From Rhytidiadelphus loreus (lineage: Eukaryota; Streptophyta; Bryopsida; Hypnales; Hylocomiaceae), in contig OX344762.1 in assembly GCA_947034895.1 (NCBI GenBank), positions 51,997,087-52,061,086 on the forward strand: 64,000 bases of DNA, read 5' to 3'. The position numbers and the translations under genes were made by a program. The notes beneath the pieces were generated by a model that was not told where the DNA came from, did no database searches, and saw only the letters and a program-made list of their open reading frames with translations. This document shows, one piece after another, positions 36,701-50,217 of this stretch. The stretch's first letter is position 1. Every line of letters begins with the position of its first letter.

Positions 36701-38270
36701 CAATGTCATCATGGCGACATGTGAGTTAGAGAAGGAGTTCCCTCCAACATTTTTGAACATCATGTCGCATCTTCCCGTGCATTTGGTGCAACAGCTATTT
36801 ACATGCGGACCGGTGCACTGCCGTTGGATGTATCCTATTGAGAGGTACATGAAGACACTGAAGGATTATGTCCGAACATACGTACATCCCGAGGGAAGCA
36901 TTGCTGAAGGCTATCGCATGGACGACACTCTTGGATTTTGTACCGAGTACATGAAGCAATATAGAGGAACAACACATCGTATTTGGGATCCAGAGGAAGA
37001 CGCAACCATGAATGATGAGGTCCTACGTTGCAATGAACGTGCAAAACGGAAAATGTCGAACGATGTGCGGAACTATGCACATGCTTTCGTTCTGGACAAT
37101 GCAGCCAGTTTGGAAGTTTTGCGCCAGTAAGTACTTGTCCTATAGAACGCATTGCTCATTGAATGCATTCTTATTTAATAAGTTACTGCCATTTTGATGC
37201 ATGTAACTGTAGTACATTAGAGTATATGCATGCATACAATATGACGTATATAGCATTAGTACTGACATGTGAGGGAAGGTCTCTATTATTCAAAATGGAG
37301 TACTTGTACGGTTGTTCTTGAAATGGGAACAATAATACTTCCAGTAACTATAGAATTACTTATTCAACAACATCCAATGCATCATGCTGACAGCAATGCT
37401 TGATAATGATGTATGATGTGTAGAGAGTATGTTACTCTGAAGGGCAGACGTTGGGAAGAACGTGAGGCCTTTCGCTTGGACTGTCGACGCCGCCGTCCTC
37501 CACAACAACTAAGATATCCGGCTGAGTTGAATGAATTTCCAAGTTTTCCAGATTGGTTGAGTGCAAGAGTAGATGCAGCGGAACTAGCTGGTGAAGAAAT
37601 TGACAACGACATTGTGCACTATGCTCGCCCGCCTGAACGGTACGCAACCTCGCATCGCCACATGTACGCATGTGGAATGCATCTACGCGTCCGTAGTTCT
37701 GAAGTTGGACTTGTAACCCGTGATTCATGTGTTGTCGCATCCTTTACAAGCCAACTTCGATGGGGACTTCTCCAAGGACAGCCCCTGGAGAGAACTGATG
37801 ATTATGTAGGGTACATAGAAGAAATTCTGGAGTTGGATTATCGCAATCACTGCACAACGGTGCTAGTGTGCGATTGGGTTCGAATGTCTCAAGATGACCG
37901 GTATCCAAATGTACAGAGGGACAAATATGGATTCACAGTGGCCAACTTGAACCGCATGGATGGAAAGATACACGCTAATTCTTTTGCATTTCCATTACAT
38001 TGCCAACAAGTGTTTTTTTCAGACGACCCTGGCAACAGACATGGGTGGAAAGTGGTTTGCCGAACCGATGTTTGTGGCAGACGTGGACAACTACAACTTC
38101 CGGAGTCTGTGAACCGCATCATCAATGTTGGAAATGACTCAGACTTCATAGGTTTGCAACCAACTGTGTTGGCAGTAGAGCCTCGACGAGAAGCTGTGAT
38201 GGTAGGAAGAACGTACATCAGAGTACCTTCACAGAGAGAAACAGAAGAAGATGCACATGTGGAGGAATAA
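33769..38270 (+). pseudogene. tnp2: CACTA tnp2 transposase with two in-frame TAG codons
   Basis: Four phase-consistent exons: 33769-35568, 35934-36227, 36573-37126 and 37424-38270 (TAA), 1,165 codons. An N-terminal CPCRDC segment resembles the transposase-associated domain. The Transposase_21 core follows, with DGVNPFKLSNTNWSTWPV, IRPLLNELLQLWEGV and CPCCGPE. The next exon has DPMHCEKNLCENI. DUF4218 is in exon 3 (FTCGPVHCRWMYPIERYMK), and DUF4216 in exon 4 (DKYGFTVANLNRM, WKVVCRTDVCGRRG). TAG codons at 34726-34728 (after RLKRM, where the second copy has Phe) and 35563-35565 (after LPY, where the second copy has Trp) are the only lesions. It encodes the element's cut-and-paste transposase and is divergent from the Transposase_24-like gene. 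Confidence 0.9.
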
Positions 38271-38814
38271 CACAGAAGTAGTACTCATGTATTCATAGTT
38301 CCATTGACGATGAAAACATCAATGAGCAATAAGCTCGTTATCTTCATACTAGGAACTAATGCAAGTCTGATGCATTGTTTTTACGAACAGTAACATTAGC
38401 CACCACGTGTTTCTATATGAACAAAATGTTTTGAATGACAAGCAAAGATGTTTATTGCTTATGAATGAATGACATGTGTGCATCTAATAACGTGTGCTAA
38501 ATAAGTGCTACGCTACCGTGCATGTTGAAGGCTTTCAGCTGTACATGCTGCAATGATAGATACTATAGTAGACGCATGTACAAATGTGCTGAATGAATAT
38601 TATAAAGTATGACAGTGAACATTATAGGTTTTTTGCATGTGAAGGAAAGCAAAACAATGTCAGTGCATTTGATTGAAATGCAATTCAAGTGTTCTATCTT
38701 TTTTGCACTTACAATTGCATCTATTTTAATATGGTATTTAGGGGTGCGGCCGTATAGGTTCGCTATAGGCTTCATTCCCATACTCAAGAACTATCAAAAG
38801 TACTTTGAATCTAC

Positions 38815-39297
<483 letters not shown>

Positions 39298-39870
39298 CTC
39301 GGGGAATGCACTTAGTACTACTATAACAAACCACGTGTCCACGTGCGAACAAGTGGTTTTTAATAAACTATAATTTCAATCTAAAATTTTGACCATTGTT
39401 TAATAATGACTATAGCTTTCTATTGCCAAAATTTCCAACTCAAATAAAATATGAAATGATTTCTAGAAGAGGTTGAAAATGAACTAAATTAAAATGACAT
39501 GTTTTTCAACTCAAATAATTATAGAGGACACATTTAGATGACCATTGAGTCAATATTCAACTCAAAATGAGCTTTCAATAATGAGTTGTTTTTAGGAATT
39601 TTTTGTTCATTTTTTAGACAATTTTTTTAAAAATTGTATAGGGCTGTGAAAGTTATTTTTCAGTTCTACAGTGTATCTTTTTACTTCAAAAATTTGTAAC
39701 TAATTATTATTAACAAATAAAAATATCAATAATTCAAAACATAAACTTTCAAAGTAGGAAAGTCTATTCATATTTTTTTAATTTTGTTTTATTTAAAATT
39801 CAAAAAATATATAGGGGTCCAAAGTTTAGTTCGCACGTGGTTTCTAATGGACACTCTAAGTGACCCCCCC
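39298..39870. mobile_element. Mutator-like MITE copy 1 (573 bp)
   Basis: The ends are inverted and rich in G/C (left CTCGGGGAATGCACTTAG, right CTAAGTGACCCCCCC), with the inner pair CCACGTGCGAAC near the left and GTTCGCACGTGG near the right. Flanks are AAGTTTCTCT (39288-39297) and AAGGTTTCTCT (39871-39881), a decayed duplication of 9-10 bp as made by Mutator-like transposases. The interior (ATAATTTCAATCTAAAATT and onward) is similar, inverted, to the MITE at 42399-42980. Confidence 0.65.
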
Positions 39871-41111
39871 AAGGTTTCTCTTGAATTGGCTCTTCTTTGA
39901 AGTTTTTACTAATAATCTTAGTGGAAATTATGGCCCCATACATTAGAACATGTGGAAAAAAATTCTGCATTTTGCTATTTTTAGACAAATAAGGCAGCAT
40001 GACAGGGGGGCTAGAAATTTATAAAGAGACGCAACCTATATATTCACCACTATTGCAAAACAGGGTTTCCGTTATATGAAATTCTTTCAATTGTGATAAC
40101 AATTACACTATTGAAAATTTTAATTTTCATTACAATTTAGATAACAATTTTCAACTGTCAAAGTAAGCATACATTACACTGAATTGTAATGTTTGATATT
40201 ATAGAAATTGCTCTGTTTTGGTTATGACATGAACTACATGTTGGCATTCCTGACATTGTCAACATTATTAATTACAAATTCTTTTTTGCATATATACCCA
40301 ATGTGCTTGGATACTTCGAAGGCTTCAAGCATGCAAGAAAATGCAATTTTGTATTTGTAATTTGACGGTCCTTCAATAAATGTTATGTTCATTTTCTATT
40401 TGTCCTAAACTATATATATTTTATGAAGTTGAACATTCTTCTCAGTATTTCATTTATTTATTATAAAGTGAAAACACTATATGCACTTCAATTCTTAGTG
40501 TACATGAATCTCATTTTTAAATACACACTATTTTTCTAGGTATCCAAAATTAGCTAGCTAGGCTCTACACTTTTAGAAAGAACAATGCACACAGTACTTC
40601 ATGTTTGTTCTCTAGGGCTGAATTGAAGGCTTACAATAGTAGTTAAGCTTTTGCTCAATACAATTGAGGCAATTGAAATCATTCTATTTTATAGATGCAA
40701 TGAAGGATTGTACCCTTTAATGAACCCGTGGACATCCAAACACCATTTGTTAGCAACATACTGATTTTCAGCAACATACTACAAATGGTTTTTTTTTTTT
40801 TTTTAATTTTATGCAATGTGCAGACAAGAAGTAGCTTTAATGAATGTCCAAGAATTTCCAGAACTTCTCACTGAATGGTACAAAAGTTATTGCTTGATAT
40901 GTAATTTTCAGTATGCAAGTATGAAACGGGCAGCCAGCGCAACTTGGGTATGGGGAAAAATACTTCTTTGGAATTTTATTTTTTTTCATTTTTTAAATGA
41001 AATTGATTCTCTACATTTTTATATATGTGGTAAGCTTTGAATCATTCCATTTTGATTAATGAGATATTGAGATGAAAATTGTGAGGAATTTTAATTAGTT
41101 TTGGTTAGATA

Positions 41112-41202
41112 GGCAATTTCGTTAAAATGGCGCCATTTTTTTGCCATTTGAATGGAATGTGGTGCCATTATATTGGAATACCGCCATTTTAACGAAATTG
41201 CC
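41112..41202. mobile_element. 91-bp MITE with 21-bp perfect inverted repeats and TA flanks
   Basis: The arms GGCAATTTCGTTAAAATGGC and reverse complement are perfect over at least 21 bp, enclosing about 48 bp, with TA on both sides (41110-41111 and 41203-41204). TA duplication and small size fit a Stowaway/Tc1-mariner-type MITE. The perfect arms indicate a young copy. Confidence 0.75.
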
Positions 41203-41570
41203 TATTGAGTTTCTAGGTACTTAGGGAATCTCTACTCTAAAATGAACTTGGAAGTCCTTCACTTCACACAATTTAAAATATTTTTGGCATAAAAAAACAA
41301 ACATTGGTGCATATTGTTCACAACAACATTAAAACCCTCGTTGTGTGCATTTTTCAATTCTATCAATAAATTGTTAACAATTTAGTATTTTTAATCACTC
41401 TCTACTTCTTTTTTTTTTTTTTTTCCTGTATGTTGTACAAATACAAATCATCTATAAGTTCTCAAGCATGTAGCCAACTTGATTTGAGGAATGAATCCAA
41501 ACAGCAACCACAATTTGGGACATTTTTTCATACAAGTGTGAGCTTCTGAAGTGCTGCTACCCATATTTTC

Positions 41571-41770
41571 ATAGGGCCAAAAAAAGGATTTATGTCATTT
41601 CAAACATTATTATCTTGCAATCTAGAATGTGGAAAATTCTGAATTTTTTTCCACATCTTCTCTAACTAGTGTACTACAAGATCATACGGTTACAAATGTC
41701 AAAAAATGTTTTTCATCTAGAATTTGGTGCTTGTAAATGCAAGGGCAGTTTTGGAGCATTTTTCTTGAAA
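41571..41770. mobile_element. Remnant of the piggyBac-like MITE (right-hand part)
   Basis: The segment TATCTTGCAATCT...ATTTTTTTCCACA.CTCT...ACAAGATCATACGGTTA parallels 1985-2080 inside the TTAA-flanked MITE, and a following GGCAGTTTTG matches near 2132. Ends are not recognisable, so it is an old or truncated copy. Confidence 0.5.
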
Positions 41771-42289
41771 ACAATCTCTTACATTTAGGGAATCAAAAAG
41801 TAAAAATTCAATAAAATGTGCGCATCCGTTTCTTCAAATATAAGAAGTACTAAATTGAAGTTTATATGCGTGTACATATAGAAAAATAAGTTACGATACA
41901 TGCGAAATATAGGGAATGACAATGGGGCATATGTAATTATTGTAGGGAGCATTGATTTTCATGAATGCAGCGTCCACATTAATATGTACTGGAACTAATG
42001 ATTCATAGAAATTTCATTTGAAGACTTATAAAGGAAATAGTAAAAATGTCTTTTCAAATACATCTTTACATTGTACATCCACTTTTTTCCAAAGCCACAA
42101 GAATTTCTAAGCATTGTCCCTATAAAACACTTTTAAGTTAAGTGTTTGCACTCAACATTAATGAATGTACGAAAATTCTGGAAGCAGACAAAGTAGCTGC
42201 CTATGACCTTTTTTTTTTCCAGCGGTCTGCTTTTACCCAGACCCCGTAGTAAGCCCTGCAGACTTTACCTCACTGCATCGGAACCTGTG

Positions 42290-43127
42290 AGCTGACGTGG
42301 CAGTTGCTTGTAGTAAACTGCGTTTTCAATAATGGGTACATGCTCCAGTCAATGTCTAAAAAAACGTACACGTCTAACAGAACATCAACATGTTCGGCCC
42401 GGGGAGGACACTCCCTATGTTTTAGCAAACTACGTGCGGCGGAAAAAGTAAAACAAGTAATACACCTTAAAATTTAATTTCTTTTTCAAAAAAAAAATTA
42501 TGGATAGATTTTACTACTTTAGAAGTTTATGTTTTGAATTATTGGTATTTTTTTGTGCTAATAGTAATTAGTTATAAATTTTTGAAGAAAAAAGATACAC
42601 TGTAAAGCTGAAAATAACTTTCACACCTCTATATTATATAAGAAAAAAAATTTGAAAAATGAAAAAAAAATTATATAGAATAGCTTTTTATTGAAAGTTT
42701 ATTTTGGTTGAATATTGATGCAATAGTCATCTTCATGTGAGCTCTATAAATATTTTAGTTGGAGAACATGCCATTTTAGTTCATTTTTCAACCCTTTCTA
42801 GACAATATATCTTATGTTATTTGGAATTGAATTTTTTGTCAATAGAAACCTTTAGTCATTGTTAAACAAAGCTCAAAATTTTAGAATGAAATTATAGTTT
42901 ATTCAAGGTGAATTACATGAATTACTTTTTCCACCGCCGCACGTAGGTACCCCAAATGTAGTGAGAGTGTCCTCCCCTAGATGTTCGGCCATTGACACCC
43001 ACGCGTCTACTAAAACAAGCACCAAAAAGAGGCCTCCAGAAGTTTAGTACCCTCTAACAAAGTGATGTCAAGGAAAACAAAACCTGTTTTTTCTCAACAC
43101 CACTAAAAACACGGGGTTCTTATAGTG
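42290..43127. repeat. Right subterminal region of the 26-kb CACTA element
   Basis: GAGCTGACGTGGCAG, AAAAAACGTACACGTC and GACACCCACGCGTC motifs match the left subterminal vocabulary. The MITE at 42399-42980 splits the region. The region ends with the 22-bp terminal inverted repeat at 43106-43127. Confidence 0.65.
42399..42980. mobile_element. Mutator-like MITE copy 2 (about 582 bp)
   Basis: Flanks ATGTTCGGC at 42390-42398 and 42981-42989 are identical, a 9-bp duplication typical of Mutator-like elements. Termini share GGGGAGGACACTC in inverted orientation, and further in ACTACGTGCGGCGG pairs with CCGCCGCACGTAG. The interior is the reverse complement of that of the MITE at 39298. It is nested in the right subterminal region of the CACTA element, so it is younger than that insertion or its ancestor copy. 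Confidence 0.8.
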
Positions 43128-43130
43128 ACC
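43128..43130. repeat. Target-site duplication ACC, right copy
   Basis: Follows the right terminus of the CACTA element. It is in frame with the exon that resumes gene 1. Confidence 0.9.
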
Positions 43131-46100
43131 GTGTCCGTGATAAATTCCTTGAAGATGATGAGCAATGACTTGTCACGCATGAAGATCCCGTTGTGTAGGT
43201 TGGTCCCGATGCCTATGGTCAGGCCAACTTTATCATATGATTTAATGCAGCTCGACAACCAGTTCAGCCGAGGATATGATGAAGGTGCTCGGGTTTTCTA
43301 TGTGTCGATTTCAGACGAGCAAGGAAACGTCGAGGTCTTCAACGATGCAGAGAAGATGGAGTGGGGGACGATTTGGAACTCGGTTAACGACTCCTTCAAT
43401 GCCCACCTTCAGTCTATTCCAGCATTGCAGCATCTTATGGACTACAAGTTCTTCGTCTGTGATGGAAATCACAGGCAAATTTCTTGGATGAACCACATCG
43501 AGCGGCTCCATAAGTTAGAGCAGGATTGGCACATCAGTGTGGATACCATTGTCCTTGACACAAGAGGAAGAATCGGAATAGCAATGTAGGCTATGCACGC
43601 TATTAACATGTAACTCATTCTTCACATATTTTTAGTGAGCTCATAATATTATTAAAACTGGAATGCTCTCCCGTAATGTTGTACTTCCATGATCTTACTT
43701 TTTTGTGATGTAATTTTGACAAGCATACTGAAAACTCCCATGTCAAGACTCAAGACAAATCTTGTCCACACCCTCTATCGGGTGCAGAAATATGGAGTCA
43801 TGGAACTCCAAAAATTTCAAGAGTTACTAAGTGCCGAGGAGGTTCAGTCATGTCACATGAACTCGCGCAAGACTTGGTATACAATGCCCTTGGACGTCTT
43901 CACCAGCTTCATCTTTAAGGTTTCATTCTCACTTCAATCGATTACTGTAAGTTATTTTTCTGTCATGATCAATTGAATTTAGGACTATATATTCTTACTT
44001 GATTATCATATTCTCTTCCAACAAGAAATAGCGGCTGCAGCTGATGTTGGTATTCGAAAATTCAAAGAAGAGACTCCAGAGATCGAGGTAACCAGGGAGG
44101 CAGTAGCGGCCACGATGAGATCTTCTATTAAGGACTCCACAGAGAGGCATTACAAGAAGCTCTCCAAAATAGTTGCGATAGCTAATCCAGCACTTGATTC
44201 AGATTGGCTCCATGAGGTATGATTCCAAAAAACTTCATTGGAATTTTATTGATCTTGTTCGGTTTGCAATTTATCATGATTTTGAATTATTGGTAAACTG
44301 AACTTTGCAGATTGAGAGGCATTGGAGCCATAATGCAATTCCAGAATTGACATTAGAGAAGTTGCAACTCATTGCAACTGCAGCCGTGAGTCCTTTCTAT
44401 AAGGTGAAGTGGTTGAAATGGATGAACTCTAGTGCACCCACGAGAGAGGCACGCCGATTCCCACCGCACCCTGTGAATGAGGACAAGTTAGGGGTCTTCC
44501 TTGCAAAGGCGTGTTACTACGCTGGGGTAAGTTCTCTCAACCAATGTTGAATATCCAAATTAAGGTTTTGATATGGCATAGGTTGTATTTCATATATTGC
44601 TTGCACAGTCATTCGATAATGTTGAATTCTACAATTTTGACCATTTCATGTATTTTCCAGCTTGAGGAGGAAGCTCTGGAGATGTTTGACTCCATCACGA
44701 AGGCTGATAATATTTCAATCGACATGACCGTCCCCACTGAGCCATTGTCACTGGTAGAGTATATTGAGGCATGGCGGATGAAGTTGTGGGATCAGGCCTT
44801 CACAAGGGCATTCAAGGGCACTGATGCTTTCAAAAAATCGGATACATTTGCACTGTACCGGGGGGCCCAACAGACAGTCCGTCGAGTGATTTGTAGGTAA
44901 CATAATGGTTTTGTCATTGTGTTTATTTCGGTACCTACATATGCATCTCTATTGTCTTACTATAGATGTAATTTTTTCTTATATTTGGGCGTCCTCCATG
45001 CATTAATCTCTTGTAGAGTTTCTGCATTAAACAATTTTTTAGTTGAATTCATTTTTGTTGCCAAATACTCATGTTGTCTATTCCCAATGAAACTAAATTC
45101 CATGAATCACTATAATTGTATTTAGGTACTTCAAGTTCAAGTTGTATGGGAAGAAGGTCATTAAGAGGGAGGATTTACCACCTTTCCTTACTACATGGTT
45201 GGATTGGACCTCGTCAAACTGTATGTTCTCTCCAACACAGTTGCAGAAGTGGACTAGTGCTCATCTCCAAGCATGCCCTTGGTATCTCGAGTGCTCCATT
45301 GGTGTCACTCCACCGGAAGCTGAACGAGGCAGTGGGTGCTGATGCAGTATTCGATGAGTTTGCTGGACTTGATCCAGAGGCCCGTGACAAGGCCATGAAG
45401 AAATGGGAGTTAGTCGACAAAAAGAAGGTGGAGAAATTGGAGGAGGCTAAGAAGAAGACTGAAGAGAACAAGAAGAAAAGACAAGCCCTACAGACTGAGA
45501 AAACCCAAGAGAAGGAGAGGAAGAAACGTCGTACAGGAAAGGATGAGCTTTCAGTACCTGAGCCAGCTACAAGTGCAGCAGGCGTGAACATCTCAACATC
45601 CAGTTTTTCTCTTACCCAGGAGTGTCTGGTGCATCGTTTGACGCCAACAGCTAGGAGCGTGGACACTGTACATGACGTTGATGAGTGTATTTTGAACTAC
45701 TCGTTGGGTACTCTTGATATGATGTCTGAGTCCTTCAAGGACGTTGAAGCCTTCTTGGCCATGGTAAGCCCGTTCAGTCATTTTTGCAATTTAGTTGTCT
45801 TTGGATGTTTTAACATTCTATATAATTGAATATTAATTATTGCATTTGCTATAACTACAATAGTCTCATTGATTTAAAGCTAAGGGGATATATATAATGA
45901 TTCTTGTAATTTTGATTGTCTTTTTATGCATTTGGATTTGCAAATATAATGCAACATTCCAGTGACAAGAGGCGTTCCTTCAATGGAGTCATTGGATCAG
46001 AGCCGGCGGTGGACCTGATGATTGTCGATGTGCCAGAAGGACTCCATGTTCCAACCATTTCATTACCACCTCAACCCATTCCATCTTGGAATGTGTTTAA

Positions 46101-47309
46101 ATCCGATTACTTGTTTCCAATGTTTGATTTTGCTCAGGAGTACCTCCATGATAGTGGTGGTCTATTCTTGATGTATCCAAGCCCCTCTCCTGCACACAGA
46201 AGCCACATTCTAGGATGCTGCAAGGAATACGAGTTTCGCATACTCTATACTTATTTTGGCACGAATCATCTACATACAACGTCACCAGCAGACACTTCGA
46301 GAACGGTGATTCACATTCTATTCACTTGGAATGCTTGTTTTTTTTTAATTAACAATGGTTTTAGAGATTCTAACATTCTTTTTATGCAGACTATGAGGTT
46401 CTCCATCTCACTTCTCGTGAAGGAGTCAGGTCCAAAGACCCTTGAAGACTATCCATTCCAGTTTGTTCCGTCCCATGATGTAGTGGGTGTAAACCTTGCT
46501 AAGGACGACATTCTCCGGAACATGTTGTTCAAAGAAGATGTCACCATAAATGGAGACACACCTTGGCGTGGGCCTCGTGAAAAAGACCGAGAGTTCATGC
46601 AGATGCCAGATGCTCGTGGAGGCTTCTTGTGCACCAGGGGATGTGGTTGTTGACTACACAACCAGCACAAGTTAGTTGTTGACTTGAAATCGTGCTTTCT
46701 TATTTGCACTATATCAAGCGCAATATAAAATTAACATCCTTGTCAATGTTTATCTAATAGGTTCCAGTATTCACACATGCCGAGCTACGCATCGTCATAT
46801 TTTGGCATTTGAGGAGGATAAGGCTATCTTTGATGCCGTCATTGCTCCAATTTTACGACCACCTGCGGTTAATCAGCCAGAACAAGACACTTCTATGGTA
46901 GCCCTGGGAGGTGATGACAAGGAGGATGTAGTGATCCAGAAAGTCCAGAAGACCAACCGATTCAGTAAGTAAGTCATCCATTGAGCTCCTTTATTGATAC
47001 AACCTTTTTCCATGAACTTCCAATGATCTAAAACATTGTTGACTATTGTGCAGGCAAGGCCAGAAAGTGATTTCTGGAAGGCACGTACCTTTTTACGCAA
47101 ATCCTGACTTCTTTCGGAGCCCACCGAAACCTTTTGTATTGCTTGTGTATGTTGAGGCTCTCTCCCGGGATTTCGTCGCCCTAAACCCACGGCCATCATC
47201 GAGGGCATGTTCGATAGATCCTCGCGCACTGCAGTTTCTAGATGATCATGCAATGGAGTCTGATTCTCATACATCTGATACTGAGGGTAGCTCCATGTCA
47301 GCTTTCTAG

Positions 47310-47506
47310 CTACTGAACTTTGCTTGTTCTTCCTACAGCATACTTTTGATTTGTGGTTCCTCGTTTTCCTAATTCACTTATATTTTATGCTTACTTTGTA
47401 TTACTTTGGCGCATCCTTCTCTATCCAAGTTCAGATGCTCTAAAAGCAACCATTCATGTGATGATTTACTTTTTTCTTATGCTGGATTGGGCTGAAATGC
47501 TTCTAT
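47310..47506. other. 3' flank of gene 1
   Basis: AT-rich, no gene. Presumably 3' untranslated region of gene 1 up to the foldback MITE. Confidence 0.4.
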
Positions 47507-47698
47507 CACTAGTAGAAAACGCAGGAATTTTGACAGAATTCTATTGATTTGGTCGCGTTGATTTGGTCACTGTTTTGTTGATTTCAACAGATTTCTGTCA
47601 AAATCAATAGAAATCTGTTGAAATCAACAAAACAGTGACCAAATCAACGCGACCAAATCAACAGAATTTTGTCAAAATTCCTGCGTTTTCTACTAGTG
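47507..47698. mobile_element. 192-bp foldback CACTA MITE with TAT duplication
   Basis: The element starts CACTAGTAGAAAACGCAGGA and ends with the exact inverted sequence ending TTTTCTACTAGTG, flanked by TAT at 47504-47506 and 47699-47701. Almost the whole element is one near-perfect palindrome of about 95 bp per arm, with few mismatches and practically no loop. It lies about 200 bp downstream of the stop of gene 1, so a transcript crossing it would fold into a long hairpin. Confidence 0.92.
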
Positions 47699-50217
47699 TA
47701 TATCAGTTTTCAGAGAAAGGCAAAAAGAGAACGAACCTATTACATGTGGTTTTGTATTTTTCCAAGACTTTTTTAATTACTTATAAATTTTCAAAGATTC
47801 AGGTGAAAGCCACCAAGTTGCAAACATACGTCTCCCTAAATATGTCTACTTGCAACTTGTAAAGAGATGTGCCAAACTCAAAGACACTAAATTTTTCTTG
47901 CAGTAGAAAAAGTACCTTTTCCCGATTCATTCAAGTGCTACAGTGGTCCGTTTTAGGATCACACCATCTCTATTCTTCACCTCAAAATAGGAGCAATTTA
48001 AAGAAGATGGGCACTTTTAGAACATCCTACATTATTACTCTAGGTTGTCTTTTCTTTTGCCTACAAAACTATATTTGCATTCTGGTAGGTACAAATATTT
48101 TTTGTTATTATATATAATGCATCTCTAGTAATTACAATTATTCCATTTTTTTGTATAGTAAATGTTTTGTTAGATGGTACTTGGTTCTAAATGCCACTCG
48201 GACCCAAGAAGATTCCATATAGGTCTTAGGTACGCTTTTTGGATCATTGAAGGGACCCCGCCTATTGGTTTGCTTGTTCTGTGGACGACATTTGTGCCCC
48301 AATTAGGATCTGCATGTCCATTGGATGAGCAACCTATCTCTTATCCGCTCCAACCCAAACGAAGATGGTCCACTCGTTGAACTCCCAACATGTCTAGCCC
48401 GGGGACGGTACTCTTTGTAATAAAGGAGAAGGGCTCTTCTACCGCAAACCATTCAATTCTTATGACGATGCGATAGGAGGTCTTGTTTCCATGGTCAATA
48501 TGGTCGTCAGGGCGTAAATTTGAGGAGAGGTTGGTTTCCTTTGGTTGTGCACCATAGTTGTGTCATCATGGTTTGCACACAAACACCGAATTTTTTCTTC
48601 CTCGTTTCTCTAAGACCATCATTCAGTGTTTCTAGCCCAAGTATTTTGTCAATCCATTTACTGCGGCTACATATACCGCTCCCTTGTTCTTCCTTATGTG
48701 GATGAGACGCACCTAGAGTTTGGACAAGGTAGCGATGAACTGTGCCACAAACATTGAACGATTCTATAAGTTCACTTTCCTTTTCTGTGTTCATGATATT
48801 CTTGTAGTTGTGTACTTGTATATGGTTGGATTTGATTTAATTTAGATTTGTAACTTCTGTAGTTAAGATCTAATAGGTCTGGAAGAGGTAGACATTCATC
48901 TTTTTCATAATCCAACATCCTCACACTGTCCATCCTTCCATGTGCAATAACATTCAGATATGTCGCTAAAAACGGATATTTACATTGCCCTATAGGACCG
49001 CCCACTCCATGTCAATCGTCATGTATTATCTTCAGCCATGTTGTGTAATTCTCCACTACTGCTTTTGAAATATTGAACTGTTGTTCTACTTAATGACAAC
49101 TTAAAGAGGGTCCGACTCAATGTTGGAAGTGGATGAAAAAATATGACCTCGAAATTGCGTCTAAACATTATGATTAGGCAAGCACACAATTTTTTAGTTC
49201 AACGGTGTTAGTGGAGGTTTACACAATGGGGCGAAGGCAATGCATGGTGATTGACAAGAAGTCGGTGCGCTCATGGACATTGAATGAGTCTTCAATATCA
49301 TCACCTTCTTTGGCGTAGGGGTTTTCATCTCCATAGTGTTTCTGGTAAGTGCTAGGACCTAGACTTCTACAATCATTGAGTGTAGTTAGTCTTTTAATTT
49401 GTTCTACTACAGACGCTGCACTGATTATGCTTTAGTAGAACTCCATGTCATTTTTCGAAGTGGGTTCTCTGTAAAACCAAAGAATGCTCATTTGTTGGTA
49501 GTGTTTCTTGCATATCAATAAAATAAACTTTTATCCTCTTTGACTGCTGAACGCACTTGTCTACAATATTTTGTAGTATCTTTTTGTACTAGATTATTTA
49601 TGTCTTTTTTTTCAAAAATGAGTCCTTCAAGTATTTGTCATTCACTGCCAAATGCGTTGAGGGGTAACAATTCTGAGTCCAATGGGCATGCCCCGTCATC
49701 AAGTGGACTTTCAAGGAAAAAAATCTTATTTTCAGACCTTGCTCGACAGGGCTAGCAGCCTAAAACTATTCTTAGAGTGAGATTGGTAAACTACGCATGT
49801 TTGTTTTACCATTTGGGCTTAGTATGATGTAAGTTACAAACTCAATTCAAATTTCAAAAGTAAAAGAGGAGTTTTGCAAAACCAGCCTGAAGGTGCCTAA
49901 GCTAGCAGAAAAGTTCAAGGCAGCATAACTTTTGATTGTTTAAACCAATCACAAAATTAATGAAATTTCCTATAAAAAGGTATATATCTAGACCTTGTGT
50001 CAATATTTCGTGAACATAATCCCAAAATTTGCTTCATCGGAACCCTAACTAGATTTTTAATTGTTCGTTCAATGGACAATTGTCCATTAGGAATTAATGA
50101 AAAAAGCCTATACCCAAATACGGTGCCCATTTCTGCTGGTATGCTCCGTTTTTCTAATTTTCACTGCATACGTTTTCTCTTCTTTAGCATTCTACAGTTT
50201 ATTAAATCTGAGATTGA
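47699..50217. other. Right part of the composite element, no supported gene
   Basis: Only short ORFs. A 69-codon plus ORF at 48174-48380 and minus ORFs at 48507-48794 and 48772-49005 are the longest, with no recognisable domain. They may be fragments of decayed exons. No termini or large repeats were noticed. Confidence 0.4.

Larger units (their letters stand above)
39871..42290. other. AT-rich right arm of the CACTA element, no genes
   Basis: The arm contains poly-T runs (about 40790 and 41408), a 91-bp TA-flanked MITE and a piggyBac-like MITE remnant, listed separately. No ORF over 75 codons and no recognisable protein. Confidence 0.5.

Noticed and set aside
48174..48380. 69-codon plus ORF with an ordinary-looking composition
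   Set aside because: No homology recognised, no flanking exons found, and length within chance expectation.
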